64,000 nucleotides of DNA from contig NC_077227.1 of assembly GCF_027887165.1 (NCBI RefSeq), positions 350,159,207 to 350,223,206 on the forward strand, in the 5' to 3' direction. The position numbers and the translations under genes were made by a program. Origin of the DNA: Monodelphis domestica. Lineage: Eukaryota > Chordata > Mammalia > Didelphimorphia > Didelphidae. The notes beneath the pieces were generated by a model, which did no database searches, was not told where the DNA came from, and was given only the letters and a program-made list of their open reading frames with translations. This document shows, piece after piece, positions 1 to 16,200 of the stretch (the first letter of the stretch is position 1; every line of letters starts with the position of its first letter).

Positions 1-4598
<4,598 letters not shown>

Positions 4599-7118
4599 TG
4601 CATCCTAATGATGAGCAAACCTCAAAAGACAGCCTGGAAATTCTTGCATCACAATGGACCACCTGGAAATGCTGAAACCACTGAAGCCACAATTTCATTA
4701 AGCTTCATTTATGTTATACACATACATTACTGATTTCTGTCAGGGGAGTGGGAAACATGGACAAGAAACAAGAAATGCTGAATAACTGCTGTTCTTTTTC
4801 CCATTGCTTGAATATTCGCTATGTAAATCTTTGACTGCTTCACAACCCTTGTACACTTTGAACTCCAGCACTATTTGAGCACAGAGAAAGGTGGCCAATC
4901 TAAGCCCATTACTGCATCTTGCTCAAGTGGCATCAGCTTCAAAGCCCCCAAAATGCTGCTTGTTCTATCTCCAATCTAGTCTGATGGATAGTGTTCAGTA
5001 TCTTACAGAGGAAGCTTCAAGCATATTCCAAAAGGGGCCTGCTGTTAGTTGGCAAATATTTAGAAATAGAACACTGTTAATGTAGCAGCTGTTCTATGCA
5101 TTCCACCAGAAATTTTTTCAGCAGTCTAAATAGATTCTTCTTTTTTCCTTAGTATCTTCCATTGCATTCTTCAGGACTGACTTGTCTATTGTAGCTTGCT
5201 CAGTGATTGAAGAATTTCTGATTCTTAAGTAACTGTGGCTTGCCTTTTTTTTTTGTTAGGAACATGTTCTGTTCATAGTGTAAAATGAAACATCTGACAT
5301 TTGTGAGATTGCTGCTAAATTATCTTGATATTAAATGATAGAATGTGTTCTTTTTATGAAGTATTTTGGCCTCAGACACTTCCTAGCTGTGTGACTCTGA
5401 GCAAGTCACTTAACCCTGGTTGCCTAACCCTGGCCTGTCTTAGAATTGATACTAAGACTGAAGAGAAGGGTTTGGTTTTTTGTTATTGTTAAATATTTTA
5501 AAAGCAGGTACAAGTTCAAGAGTGGTAAATTTCATTAAGTGTTACAAAAACTTTTGCTAAGGGAAGTGGTTTTTTTTCCCCTTTTCCTTCTCAGTCCCTG
5601 TCTCTTTAATTCAGTATTTGGAAACTTCCCAGAGCCCAAAGGAAGTTTAAGTAGATAAGATCAGTATGCTTCAAACTTTAGAGGTTAAATTATTAGGCAT
5701 GTCCTAAATTTATGTTCTTTCTAGCAACTTATGGAAAAAATTAGTAACTGTATTCTCTTGGATCCCAAAATGAACCTAAAGAAAAAGATTGCCTACGATC
5801 CCCTTTCTGGGTTCTTGGCATTTAGCTACACCTAGAATTTTTCATATAGTAATTTTGATTTTGGCAATAAAGTGGCTTAAAAGGTCCCACAGGAATTCTA
5901 GCAAAGTTCATGTCATCAGTTTGTACCCAGCAAGCTAAGTCTCCATTTTAAGTAGCCATGTTGGGTTGCTGTTATTGAAAATGAGTCCTTTAGTAAAACA
6001 TGCCACTAAGCCCACCCACCCCCTCTGTTACTAAATTCTGACAAGGCTTATGTTTTTCTCAGAAAGATCAGTGTCTATTTCAGGATGTATCTTTAAAGGT
6101 CAGTTTTGAAGCCATCTCCTAATTTGATAATTGAATGCAAATAGGCACTTGCCTGTTACTCCTCAAAATTAATAAAAACTTAGCATTCAAAAAACTTTTA
6201 AGTTGCACCATCTAAAGCATACCAGTTATGTCTGACTTTTTCCTACAGAGCAACAATTATACCACAGTAAAGGAGAAAATGTTCTTGCCTATATATTACT
6301 AAATACTGACAATATACACAGTTTAGCAGCTTGAGAAAGGAAGGTGTAAGTAACTACTTGACAGGCAGTAGGAAGAGTCGTGTTTTTATGTCTTAAGAAT
6401 TATCTGATTTTCATTCTACTGTCAGAAAGGCTACCATGAGGGTATTTCAGCCTATTTGCTGGTGAAGGAGATGGCAAGAAAAAGAATACCTTAATGTCTT
6501 TGTAAATTTGCATAGATTACACACCGTTGTACAAGCATGAGTTTATAAAGTGTAGCTGATATTTATTCTTAAATGTTATGTTGAGATAATGGCAACTGCT
6601 ATGATCATCCCCTATATATAACAGAACACTACAGATGCTTTGGTCTTAAAGATTTTCTTCAGAATCCAGATTAACTTGCAAATAACAATGCTAACTGGTG
6701 TAATGTTTCCTTGAAATAGTTTTAGTACAGACTGGTACAAGTGTGTATGTGGAAGTGGTTCAACACTTATTACACCTAGTGAAGTTGGGGTTCTATCCTA
6801 GATTACAGGAAAGATTCTTTAGTGCTTATTTATACACTGTCTACCACAACAGGAAAATTGAATATTACTGGGACTATTATTAGCTATTATTTTGGAAACC
6901 AAAAGCTATTAACTAAAAATGGTGGATTATTTAGCCCACCAATTTCTCCTTAAATGCTTTTAGGTGTCTCCAGCAAAATTCTGTGTATATTTTTGTGGAA
7001 GCATCTCATTTATTCCCTGTAGGGCAATAAGAGGCATTCTTTGCTAATGACAGATTACTATGTTGCCTTATTGCTTAACTTAATGTAGTAAAGAAATAAA
7101 GTTGACAGAAAAGCTTTT
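4599..7118 (+). other. DCTN4: DCTN4 3' UTR (estimated extent)
   Basis: This stretch has no coding signal. AATAAA hexamers lie at 5866, 6171 and 7095. The last is just before the point where a plain L2 repeat begins (about 7119), so it is the likeliest distal cleavage signal. The resulting 2.5 kb UTR is close to what I recall for human DCTN4. A truncated CORE-SINE lies inside it at 5366-5475. The end is inferred; only the hexamers are seen. Confidence 0.65.
5366..5475 (+). repeat. Truncated CORE-SINE inside the DCTN4 3' UTR
   Basis: It starts at GGCCTCAGACACTTCC, lacks the tRNA-like head, and runs through TGTGTGACTCTGAGCAAGTC to AGAAGGGTTT. It would be transcribed as part of the DCTN4 message. 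Confidence 0.8.
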
Positions 7119-7850
7119 AATGTCTCTTCTGTTCCTCAACTTTTCCTTCTCCCTCACCTTTCATATCCAGTCAGCTGCCCAGCCTTATCAGTTCTCCCCA
7201 TACTGCATCCATTTTCTCTCTATTCACATAACTGAGACCGTTATTCAAGCCCTTACCACATCTTTCCCGGGCTACTGCCATAGCCACCTAATTGGTTTCC
7301 CCATTTCCATACTCTTCTCTTTCTAATCCATCTTCCAAAGAGCTACCAAAATCTTCCTAAAGCACAGATTTTGCTGTGTTTCACTCCAGCTCCAGAATCT
7401 AATGGCTGTCCACTGTCCCTAGGATTAAATACAAAGTACATATCTTAACTTTTGATGTACTTCTAGCTTTAGCCTGCCTTTCCAGCCTTACTTCACACTA
7501 CTACTTTTCACAAAGTATGTTCTTACCAAATTGACTAGCTTGCTCTTCCTCAAACTCTTAACTATCTGTGTATCATTACACAAGTGATTATTTCCCCGGT
7601 CTGGAATGCACTCTCTGCTCACCTTCCCCTCTTGAAATTCTTAGCTTTAAGACTCTGATCAGGAATCACCTACTATTCAAAAATTTTCCCCTGCCCTTCT
7701 CATGTTATCTTTATTTATTTTATGTACACATGATTTCTCCTAAGAGAATGTAAGCCCTTTAAGGGCAGGAACTGTTTTTAATTTTTCTTTGTATTCCCAG
7801 TGGCTGCCACAGTTCCTTGCAGATAGTAAGCATTCAATAAATGTTTGATG
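7119..7850 (+). repeat. L2 LINE 3' end
   Basis: It has the C/T-rich L2 layout: TCCAGCTCCAGAATCTAATG, then ...GGTCTGGAATGCACTCTC, ...AATGTAAGCCCTTTAAGGG, and the end GTAAGCATTCAATAAATG. It is an ancient mammal-wide LINE and its reading frame is lost. Confidence 0.85.
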
Positions 7851-8098
7851 CTTATAGTTGTAGAGGTTATGTGTAGTATTTACTTACAGTTGTAGGCTTA
7901 GCCTTTAAATCTTAAGTCAGATTCCCTGGTGTAATTTTTCTCATTATAGTATAGTAGGAAAAGAAAGTTTGGAAGCACAAGTCTTGATGACATTAGGAAC
8001 CAATGGAAGAGTAGTATGTCCAGTCCACAATACCTTCCGATGTTTAGCATACTTAGATGTCTATCCAAACATTTATTTCCCATTACTAGTTTTACATG

Positions 8099-8327
8099 GG
8101 GCAGCTAGGGGGTGCAGGGGATAGAATTCTGGGCAATGACTCTTCTCTGAGTTAAAATGTGACCTCAGATACTTATTAGCAATGTGACCCTGGACAAGTC
8201 ACTTAACCCTGTCTGCCCCAGGTTCCTCATCTGGAGAAAAAAAATGGCAAACACTCCAGTATCCTTGCCAAGAAAACCCCAAGTGAGATCTGTAAGAGTC
8301 AGACATGACTGAAATGACTGAACCACA
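8099..8327 (+). repeat. MAR1-type CORE-SINE with RTE-like tail and 11-bp TSD
   Basis: The head is GGCAGCTAGGGGGTGCAGGG, followed by the CORE and then the tail CTTGCCAAGAAAACCCCAAG ... GAGTCAGACATGACTGAAAT, which resembles BovB/RTE 3' ends. AGTTTTACATG flanks it at 8088-8098 and 8328-8338, so the insertion is complete. A tail shared with an RTE LINE suggests mobilisation by that LINE (inference). Confidence 0.92.
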
Positions 8328-8394
8328 AGTTTTACATGAAGCAATATTTTGGATTTTCTACCTTATATATACTTCACTGGGCTGTAAAATCAGA

Positions 8395-8875
8395 CTCTTC
8401 CCCTACTTCTCTCCCCCATTCAGTCAGTTTCATCAGCTTTTTGCCTCTAGGATCTAATGTCAATGCCTCTGATTTTTAGTCCCTCTATAACGAGGCACTC
8501 GCCATTTTCTCTGTGAACAATGGCCTCCTTGCTGTTCCTCATAAAAGACCATTTCCCTACTGAGAAATTTTCACTGTTGTTCATGCCTGATACTGTCTCC
8601 CTCCTCACTTCACCTCAGAATCTCTGGCTTCCTTCAAGTCTCAGCTGATGGCCCACCTTTCACAGGATGCCCTTCGTGATTCTTAAAGCTCATACCTTCC
8701 CTCTGTTGATTATTTCCAATTTATCCTATATATCTTCTTTGTCCATAGTTGTTTACACATTGTCTCTCTCTTTAGATTGTTAGCTCCCTGAGAGCACGGG
8801 CCATCTTGCCTGTTTTTGTATCCCCAGCACGTAACACAGATACATAGTAGCCTCTAAATAAATGTTGGGTGATTT
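8395..8875 (+). repeat. L2 LINE 3' end
   Basis: Markers are CTTCAAGTCTCAGCTGATGG, ...TTAGATTGTTAGCTCCCTGA, ...TGTATCCCCAGCACGTAACA and CTAAATAAATGTTGGGTG, in L2 3' order. Confidence 0.85.
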
Positions 8876-9345
8876 TTATAGCTTATATCCCAACATGTGG
8901 GTACTTTACAATGGCATTTTTCAAAGCGAGATGTTGAATATATGGCTCAAGTCCATTTTGGCCACTCGACTACTAGGAATTGCCTACATATTAATCAACT
9001 ATATTAAGAGATAGGATTACTCCTGATCCTAGTCCTTGTTTGATTGACTATAGAAAAAAGCATTCTAATTCTAGTGAGACTCAAAGGATTCATATCACAG
9101 AACAAGATACATCTATTGGCACTCACCTGAATTTGTTTATTCCCTTTCTTTGTTATAAAAAACTTTTCACTAAAAGCTCCACAACTTAAAGTTCCTTAAT
9201 TATGTTTGAAACCCACCATTATAAATAAATTTGGGCCCTCATGTTTACATTTATTTATTTCTGTGGGCAAAAAATGCCCTTGTAAAGCTCTCCTCTTTGA
9301 TGCAAGTACTATTTGGGGATTATGTTTTTAAATGCATGTGCTTTA

Positions 9346-9516
9346 GGGGCAGCTAGGTAGCACAATAGATAGAATGCCAGGGTTGGAGTCAGGAGGACCT
9401 GAGTTCAAATACAACCTCAAATACTTTCTAGCTGTGTGACTGAGCAAATCACTTAATCCCATTTGCCTAGCCCTTGCCCTCTTGTCTTACATAAACAGAA
9501 GGTAAGGCTTTTAAAA
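9346..9516 (+). repeat. CORE-SINE, WSINE1-like
   Basis: GGGGCAGCTAGGTAGCACAA at the head, CTAGCTGTGTGACTGAGCAA in the core, and CAGAAGGTAAGGCTTTTAAA at the tail. Confidence 0.88.
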
Positions 9517-10058
9517 GAACATATGCTACACTACAAACATCTGATGTTCCCCTTGGTTTGAGGAGTAACATAATATCAATGTTGTCACATGGAAGAGATA
9601 TTAGATTTACTGTCAGCATTAAAACTACAAAAATGAAAAGAGCTACCTCCAAATACCAAGTTCCATATAACTGGGAATGTTCAAAATAGAGGCAGGATGG
9701 CCACTTGTAAGGGTTGTTGAAAAAGATATTCCTGCTTCCAATTGTTAAATTAAGTCATATGGTTGGACTGAATATTAAATTGGTGGTCGCCAGGGATTTA
9801 ATTTCTAAATCCCAAAATGAATTACTCAAATAAATGTAATTTATGGTAGTTTATTTTTACAATAGAGGGAAGATATTAAGGAAGAGAGAAAAGGGCAGAG
9901 AGAGAAAGCTCCAGCTTCCTCTAAACCAGTTAGAAATTCTAAGGCACCAGTCAGGGGAAAGGAGTCTCAAGATGATGGGCCTTTCTTGGAGGTTCACATC
10001 TCCAGAAAGGGCAAGGAAAGAAATGAGCCTTGACACTCACCATGGTGACCGTCTAAAA

Positions 10059-10747
10059 CAGCGGTTCTCAACCTTTCTAATACCGTGACCCCAAAATACA
10101 GTTCTTCATGTTGCGGTGACCCCAAACCAAAAAATTATTTTGGTGGCTACTTCAAAACTGTAATTTTGCTACAGTTATGATTCGGAATGTAAATACCTGA
10201 TATGCATTATGTATTCTCATTGCTACAAATCAAACATAATTTAAACATAGTGATTAATCACAAAAACAATATTTAATTATGTTGAGAAATATTAATCCAG
10301 CAGGAGGCAGCCTGAGTGCTGGGGCGGAAGGTAAGTCCTGCCTGGGGAGGGGGTCCGCAGATGCTGCCTTCTTCTTCCTGTCGTCTCCCTCCAGCTCAAG
10401 CTGAGGCTTCACTTTGCTGGGGTTACTCGGCTCCATTATCCGCTCCAGTACTCGTTCTTAACCCCTCTGGAGCCAGTGCCAAGGTGCTCTCTCTGGGTCT
10501 CTGTTTGAGTCCAGTCTCCAGGCAACAGGATAAATCCATCGCCCCTCATAGGGGGAGGGCTGCTGATAGGTAACTAATATTAGTACAATGTGCAGGCAGC
10601 AGGGTCCCCATTCTTTCCAAGATCTTGCTGTAAAGTAGAGCAGCTAAAGCCGTCGGAAATATATATTTTCAGATGGCTTTAGGTGACCCCTGTGTTTTGG
10701 TTGTTTGACCCCTGCCGGGGTCGCAACCCACAGGTTGAGAACCGCTG
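10059..10747. mobile_element. SPIN hAT transposon, non-autonomous, with GC-rich interior
   Basis: Terminal inverted repeats CAGCGGTTCTCAACC and GGTTGAGAACCGCTG are flanked by a perfect 8-bp duplication, GTCTAAAA, at 10051-10058 and 10748-10755. The left about 220 bp (ACCCCAAACCAAAAAATTAT, ...GCATTATGTATTCTCATTGC) and right about 110 bp (GACCCCTGCCGGGGTCGCAA) match SPIN as I know it. SPIN is a hAT family reported as moved laterally among tetrapods, including opossum. Bases about 10290-10640 are GC-rich, do not look like SPIN, and encode no transposase that I recognise. The element is a cut-and-paste DNA transposon and depends on a transposase supplied elsewhere. Confidence 0.93.
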
Positions 10748-11155
10748 GTCTAAAAGGAAAGCAGTCTGAGGTCTCCTGCAGGAGCTCCTCCAGAGGTCTG
10801 GTTCCACAGCCAGCTTGGGAGTCTTCACTCCCAAGTCCCACTCAATGTATGAAATGGGTATTCACACCTTTTTGTAGTTAGTTCATGAATTTTGTTGTTA
10901 AAATGGGTAGATCTACTTTAAATACTGGGTTTACGCTTTGGGGATTAAAAATCTAAAAATAGGCAGGGGATGACAATTTAATCTTCACAAAAAAGGAGAA
11001 GAGCTAAGTACCTTCATTGTTACAATCAGGGGAGAGCCAAATCCAATTTTCACACAACAGAGGTTGAACTAGATATGAGGTCTTTTCTAATTCATCTTGT
11101 TTCATTCAATTAAGGCACTCAGTTATCTTGATGGATCGGTACCATTGGGTTAAAC

Positions 11156-11353
11156 TGTTTTTAACCCTTACCTTCCATCTTGGAGTTAATACTGTGTATT
11201 GGTTCCAAGGCAGAAGAGTGGTAAGGGCTAGGCAATGGGGGTTAAGTGACTTGCCCAGGGTCACACAGCTGGGAAGTATCTGAGGCCAGATTTGAACTTA
11301 GGACCTCCCATCTCTAGGCCTGACTCAATCCACTGAACTACCCATCTGCCCCC
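11156..11353 (-). repeat. CORE-SINE, WSINE1-like, with TSD
   Basis: A nearly full copy (CTTACCTTCCATCTTGGAGT ... CTGCCCC) flanked by TGGGTTAAAC at 11146-11155 and 11354-11363. Confidence 0.9.
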
Positions 11354-12065
11354 TGGGTTAAACATCTTTTAATTATGTTTGTTGAAATTTTTCTTTAGTG
11401 ATCTTTAGGGACCAATACAATTAATTTGTCACCTACCAAGAGAAGTATTTGAATGATGAGGAAACATATCTGGATTGAGCTAGACATAATTTGTGAAGAA
11501 TACTGTGAATGAACGTGCATCTTCCTATCATGCTTCATTTGATGTTAATACCCAGAACAAAACTCCTTCTATAAATCACCACTTCTTATCTCAATGAGAC
11601 TGATCTGTCCAGATGACAGTTATCCTTGATGAAAAAATAAGAAAGGACTAGGCACACAAATGAACTTTTTCTACATTAGACTAATCACAACTGTCTAAGA
11701 TACTGATTTATTTTTTCACACCATTTAACTTGGTAGAGAACATGAGGAAACTCTAAAGTTCTTGTCAAACAGTGCGTTCATAGACTGCAGTAGAACTGTG
11801 ATTTCATCAGTGTGGACACTCTCTTTCCTGGTGCAGACTACAAACCATAAGTTCTCTGTGATACCTGACCATATCTTTCCATGAGTCCTCCATAAAGTAT
11901 AGACCTTACTTCAGTTCTCTTAGTATTGAAATAAAAGATTTTTATGTCTGTGTAAGATATTATTGATAGAAATTGAACCTTTGATTTTATTAGTATGGGA
12001 ACTCTCTAGTGAGAATTTACCAATGCAATGCAGCACCTTCTCTGCAACCTAGTTTTTCAGAGTTG

Positions 12066-12192
12066 TCCTGTGAGTTTAAGTAACTTGCCCAGGCTCATAC
12101 AGCCAAGAGGTGAGACTTAAACATACACCAGAGGTGAGACTTAAACTCAATTCTTTGTGGCTCTCTAGTCACTATGCCATGCTGCCTTTCTA
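12066..12192 (-). repeat. MIR with internal duplication
   Basis: TAACTTGCCCAGGCTCATAC is followed by ...CACTATGCCATGCTGCC, a reversed MIR. The piece GAGGTGAGACTTAAAC occurs twice about 23 bases apart (12107 and 12130), a short tandem duplication. Confidence 0.75.
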
Positions 12193-12566
12193 TGATGTAG
12201 TATTTAAAAAAAATTAATATCACAATTCATGCTCATGCAGAAGTTACAGTCTAGTATATGCTGAAAGTCCTGGTTCACTTTCTATTCACAAGATAAGAGG
12301 AATGAAACAAGTTGTAGTTCTTTTGAATCAGAATCTTTCCCTGGTAGGATTTAAAGCTATTCATGGCTATACAGAACATTTGATTTCTTATGCCAGTGGA
12401 GACTTCCCAAAGCTCAGTTAGGGTACTTATGATTAGAAGCATCCCAGAATGTTGCCAGTTTGGAAATGCAAAAGAGCAGCAGACAAAAGAAACAGGCTAG
12501 GAACTTTTTGTTTATTTTGTGTATTATCTTGAATATACTTATCTTTGTACTTAGCTAAGAGGCTCA

Positions 12567-12798
12567 GGGCAGCCAGGTGCACAATGGATAGAATGCCAGG
12601 TCTGGAGTCAGAAAGACTCATCTTCCTGAGTTCAAATCTGGCCTCAGACACTTAGCTGTGCAACCCTGGGCAAGTCAGTTAACCCTGTTTGCTTCAGTTT
12701 TCTTACCTAAAATGAGCTGGTGAAGGAAATGACAAACCACTCTAGTACTAATCTTTGCCAGGAAAACCCCAAAATGGGATCACAAAGAGTCAGAAATA
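12567..12798 (+). repeat. MAR1-type CORE-SINE with RTE-like tail
   Basis: GGGCAGCCAGGTGCACAATG head, CORE, and the tail GGAAAACCCCAAAATGGGAT ... AAAGAGTCAGAAATA. A second SINE abuts it on the right. Confidence 0.88.
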
Positions 12799-12911
12799 GG
12801 GCAGATAGAAAGACAGGCCTAGAGATGGGAGGACTTGGATTTAAATGTGATCTTAGACACTTCCTAGCTGTGTGACCCTGGGCAAATCATTTAATAACCA
12901 CAATTGCCTAT
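12799..12911 (+). repeat. CORE-SINE 5' half, truncated
   Basis: GGGCAGATAGAAAGACAGGC to CTGTGTGACCCTGGGCAAAT, lacking the 3' tail. It ends about 330 bp before the RBM22 start codon. Confidence 0.75.
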
Positions 12912-13019
12912 GGTCCTTTCTTGGAGTTTAATTTATCCAAATCTGCAAAACCGCACAGTCTCTCCGCCCCGTTCCATTTTCCTAAGACCTAGGTGGATGC
13001 AAAAGAGGCTCTCCCACCA

Positions 13020-13238
13020 TCTAGAGCCCTGTATCCGAGGAAACGCGTTGCCGGAGCAACACCAGGATGCCAGTCAGAAGAAGTGGGTGTGAAAAGGGAG
13101 GCGTCTTTACGGCCGGAAGGAAAGTAGAGCGCCGCTGCTCGCCGCAATGGGTGCTGGGATCGCAGCGGCCCCGCCCCGGGGGCCGGCGCCGCGGCTCTTA
13201 CTTCCGCCGGCAGCGCCGTGGCCGCCGCCGCTTCCAAG
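13020..13238 (+). promoter_or_regulatory. RBM22 CpG-rich promoter and 5' UTR
   Basis: CpG-dense sequence (CpG density stays high to about 13720) with no TATA box. Visible motifs are an RFX X-box at 13047-13060, ETS-like GGCCGGAAG near 13110, a GC box CCCCGCCCCGG near 13172, TTACTTCCGCCGG at about 13199, and AAGATGGCG (YY1-like) spanning the start codon. This is typical of a broadly expressed gene. The transcription start probably lies near 13190-13200 (inference). No oppositely directed gene is evident, though bidirectional transcription is common for such promoters. Confidence 0.8.
13047..13060. promoter_or_regulatory. Consensus RFX X-box
   Basis: GTTGCCGGAGCAAC fits the RFX-family X-box GTNRCCNNRGYAAC at every position. 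It lies about 180 bp upstream of the RBM22 ATG, inside the CpG-rich promoter. RFX proteins bind it as dimers. Function here is inferred from the match alone. Confidence 0.6.
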
Positions 13239-13292
13239 ATGGCGACGTCTCTGGGCTCCAACACCTACAACAGGCAGAACTGGGAGGACGCG
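13239..13292 (+). CDS. RBM22: RBM22 coding exon 1
   Basis: 54 nt, [18 protein letters not shown]; donor GTAAGT at 13293. Exon and flanks are CpG-rich. Confidence 0.98.
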
Positions 13293-16200
13293 GTAAGTGG
13301 TCCGCCTCGGGATCAGGGCCCCGAGAGTCTCGGGACGTGGAGGGGAGCGAGACGCCAGCAGTCCGCCCGCCGGGGCTGGAAGCAGGGGTTGGGTGGGAGC
13401 GAGGCCGAGGCGTCGCTGGCCCAGGAAAGAAGGGAGGGAAAGAGGAGGAGGAGGAGGAGGAGGAGAAGAAGAAGAAGAAGAAGGCCCTGAACTGCGGGGC
13501 TCGCGAGCTTCGCCGGCGGGACTGGCGGAGCCGGGGCCATGGCCCCGAGAAGCTCCATCAGCGAGGAAGGGGTAACCAAACCCTCCGTGCGCTTCTCCCT
13601 CCGCTTCGGAGGCTCACTTTCCCCAGCGAAGTGGCACCGACCTCGCGTCAGGGGAGCCCGCTCTGTGCACGGGAAAAGTGAGGCCAGAGCCCCGACTCGG
13701 GCATGTGCACGGGGCTAGACTCTCCGCTCGCATTCTCTGGAGAATGAGTGGGGACACTGCGACGGAGTGAGAGAGAGGAAGGAAGGGTCCGGCCTGACCC
13801 CGCTTTCTCTGTTTTGCCTTTGCCCAGGACTTCCCTATTCTGTGTCAGACGTGCCTTGGAGAAAATCCCTACATTCGGATGGTAAGTGAGAAGTGACCGC
13901 GAGGTCCGAACTTTGCAATGTGTGCTACATGGCTTCGGAGTGTCTGTCTACTCGATTACGTTTATTAAGCTCTTCTCGGAAAGGGGTTATGATCATATAA
14001 TTTTCAAGTTATTTTGTGCATGTTGTCTTGCACTCATCCTTGCCATTCTCAACATTCTGCTTCAGGAATCACCTCTCAGGTGATGACACTTAAATGTTGG
14101 GATGGAACTAGATATGACCATAATGTTCATAATAGTTGGGGGTTGTTTCCTAAGGGAGGTGATCACTTGATCAAAACCCAGTAGGGTTTGAATTGGTGGT
14201 GAGGAGGGGGACATTCTTGGTAGGATAGGAAACTTTTGGTATCTTATTAAAGTGGATTTGAGACAATATATAATATTTCACATTTACGTAGCCTTTTAAA
14301 GTTTATAAATTAAAATACCATCCTCTCAATGGGCCTTTCAGGTAAGTAAGTAGGGTGAATAACATCCCCATTTTTATTTGGGAACAGATGATTTACATAG
14401 TAGGAAATTCCGAATAGAAAAGACCTTCTCCCAATGCAACTTAGGTCTTAGTTGTCTAAGACAGAGGTGTCAAACTCAAGACCTTCAAACAGCTTACAAC
14501 TTCACTAGATTGTAATGGGAAATGTTCAGCAAATTTTTAAAATACAATATAGATCATGTTAATTTGTGATTTTCTAAGAGAATCTGAGGCCATGCCAGGG
14601 ATAGGTTTCTTTGAGTTTGACTCCTCTCTCCCAGGGTATTGAGAAGTTAAATGAGTTACCCGGGGTAGAATAACCAGTGTTTGTCAGAGGCTGAATTTAA
14701 ACTCAGATCTGATTTACTTAGAAGCCAACTCTATCTGCAGACACACACACACCCCCCAACACATCATTAAACATTTATTAAGCTCCTACTGTGTGCCCTG
14801 TACTATAATGTGTTGAGCATTGGTAATACCAAGAAAGGCAAAAAAAAGTTACTGCCTTCATAATCTGATGGGGGAGACAACATGTAAACTATGTACAAAC
14901 AAGCTGTGCTCAAGATAAATAGGAAATTAATCGACAGAAAGAAGACAGTCGAATTAAGAGGGATTAGGAAAGGCCTCTTGTTGAAGATAGAACTTAACTG
15001 GGGTTAAGGAAGCCAGGAAAGGCCAGAGGCAGAATGAGGAAGGAGAACATACCAGATAGAGGGAACAGCCAGCACAAATGCCCAGAGTTAAAAGATGGAC
15101 TGTCTTGTTAAGGGAAGATTCAGAAAGCCAGTATCACTGAATCAAAAAGTATTGGGCAGGGATGAAGGTATGTAAGGTGTAAGATTAAAAAGATTGGGGG
15201 AGAGGAGAGTCTAGGTTAGGAAGGACTTTGAATGTCAGAGGATTTTATATTTCATCCTAGGGGAGTCCCTGGAATTTATTGAATCAGAGGGTGAGGGAGG
15301 AATAGCACGGTATGACCTGCACTTTAGAAAAATCCCTGTCAGCCAAATGGAGGATGGACTGGAATAAGGAGAGAATGGAAGTAGGCAGAACCACTGTCAG
15401 CTGCTGCAATAGTCCAAGCATAGAGTAATGGGAAATTTCACCCAGCAGAAAAGGGAGATTATTAGATGTGGCAAAGGTAAAATAGACAGGCCTTGGCAAC
15501 AGTGTGGATATGGGGAATGAGAATGAGGAATCATAGGTGACTCTGGGTTTTGAGACTTGGGACTTAGAAGAACAGTGATGCCCTTGAGAGACCTAGGGAA
15601 AGTAGGAAGGGAGGTTTTAGGGGAAAGAATTACTTGCATTTTGAACATGTTGAGTTTGGAATGTCTATTGGATATCAGTTCTGATGTCTGAAGACAGATG
15701 GAAAAAACGGTGCTCTCCCTGTTTTACAGCCACAGAAGTGCAATGACTTATCCAGGTCATACCTGATAATGGTGGAATCAGTGTTTATACAGGGGAATTG
15801 AGTGGTTGAGAACATTTATTCTCCTTAACCTCAGAGGAAAGAACTACAACTAGAATATGGCAGTTTTCAGTTTTAACAGTGTACAAAAATGAAAGTGACT
15901 GCCTCAGAAGATAATGCGTTTACTATAAATGAATGTTATGCTGAGTCTAGTTGAGTTTTCAGAGTTGTTATAGAGGGAAATCCTCTAAGGTCTCTTCCAG
16001 TAGTGAGTTTCCATGATTCTAAATCTCTGGCCTTGACATCTATCCTCCAGTTCAGCTATTCTAGGAGCTTGTTAAATGTTGCTACCTAGATACTGCTGAT
16101 ATTAATTCAGTATATCCATAACTGAGTCCATTGTCTCTCTTGCCCACTCTCCTGTGTACCTTCTTTACCTCTTCACTTCTGTTACTGGGACATTTTCCTT

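Noticed and set aside
13218-13238. In-frame GTG upstream of the RBM22 ATG as an alternative start
   Set aside because: Non-AUG, and the human protein begins at the ATG in AAGATGGCG.
13067-13681. 204-codon and overlapping 90- and 92-codon open frames around RBM22 exon 1
   Set aside because: They run through the promoter, exon 1 and the GAG/GAA repeat into intron 1. Length is explained by CpG-rich composition. Only the first 18 codons from 13239 are used.
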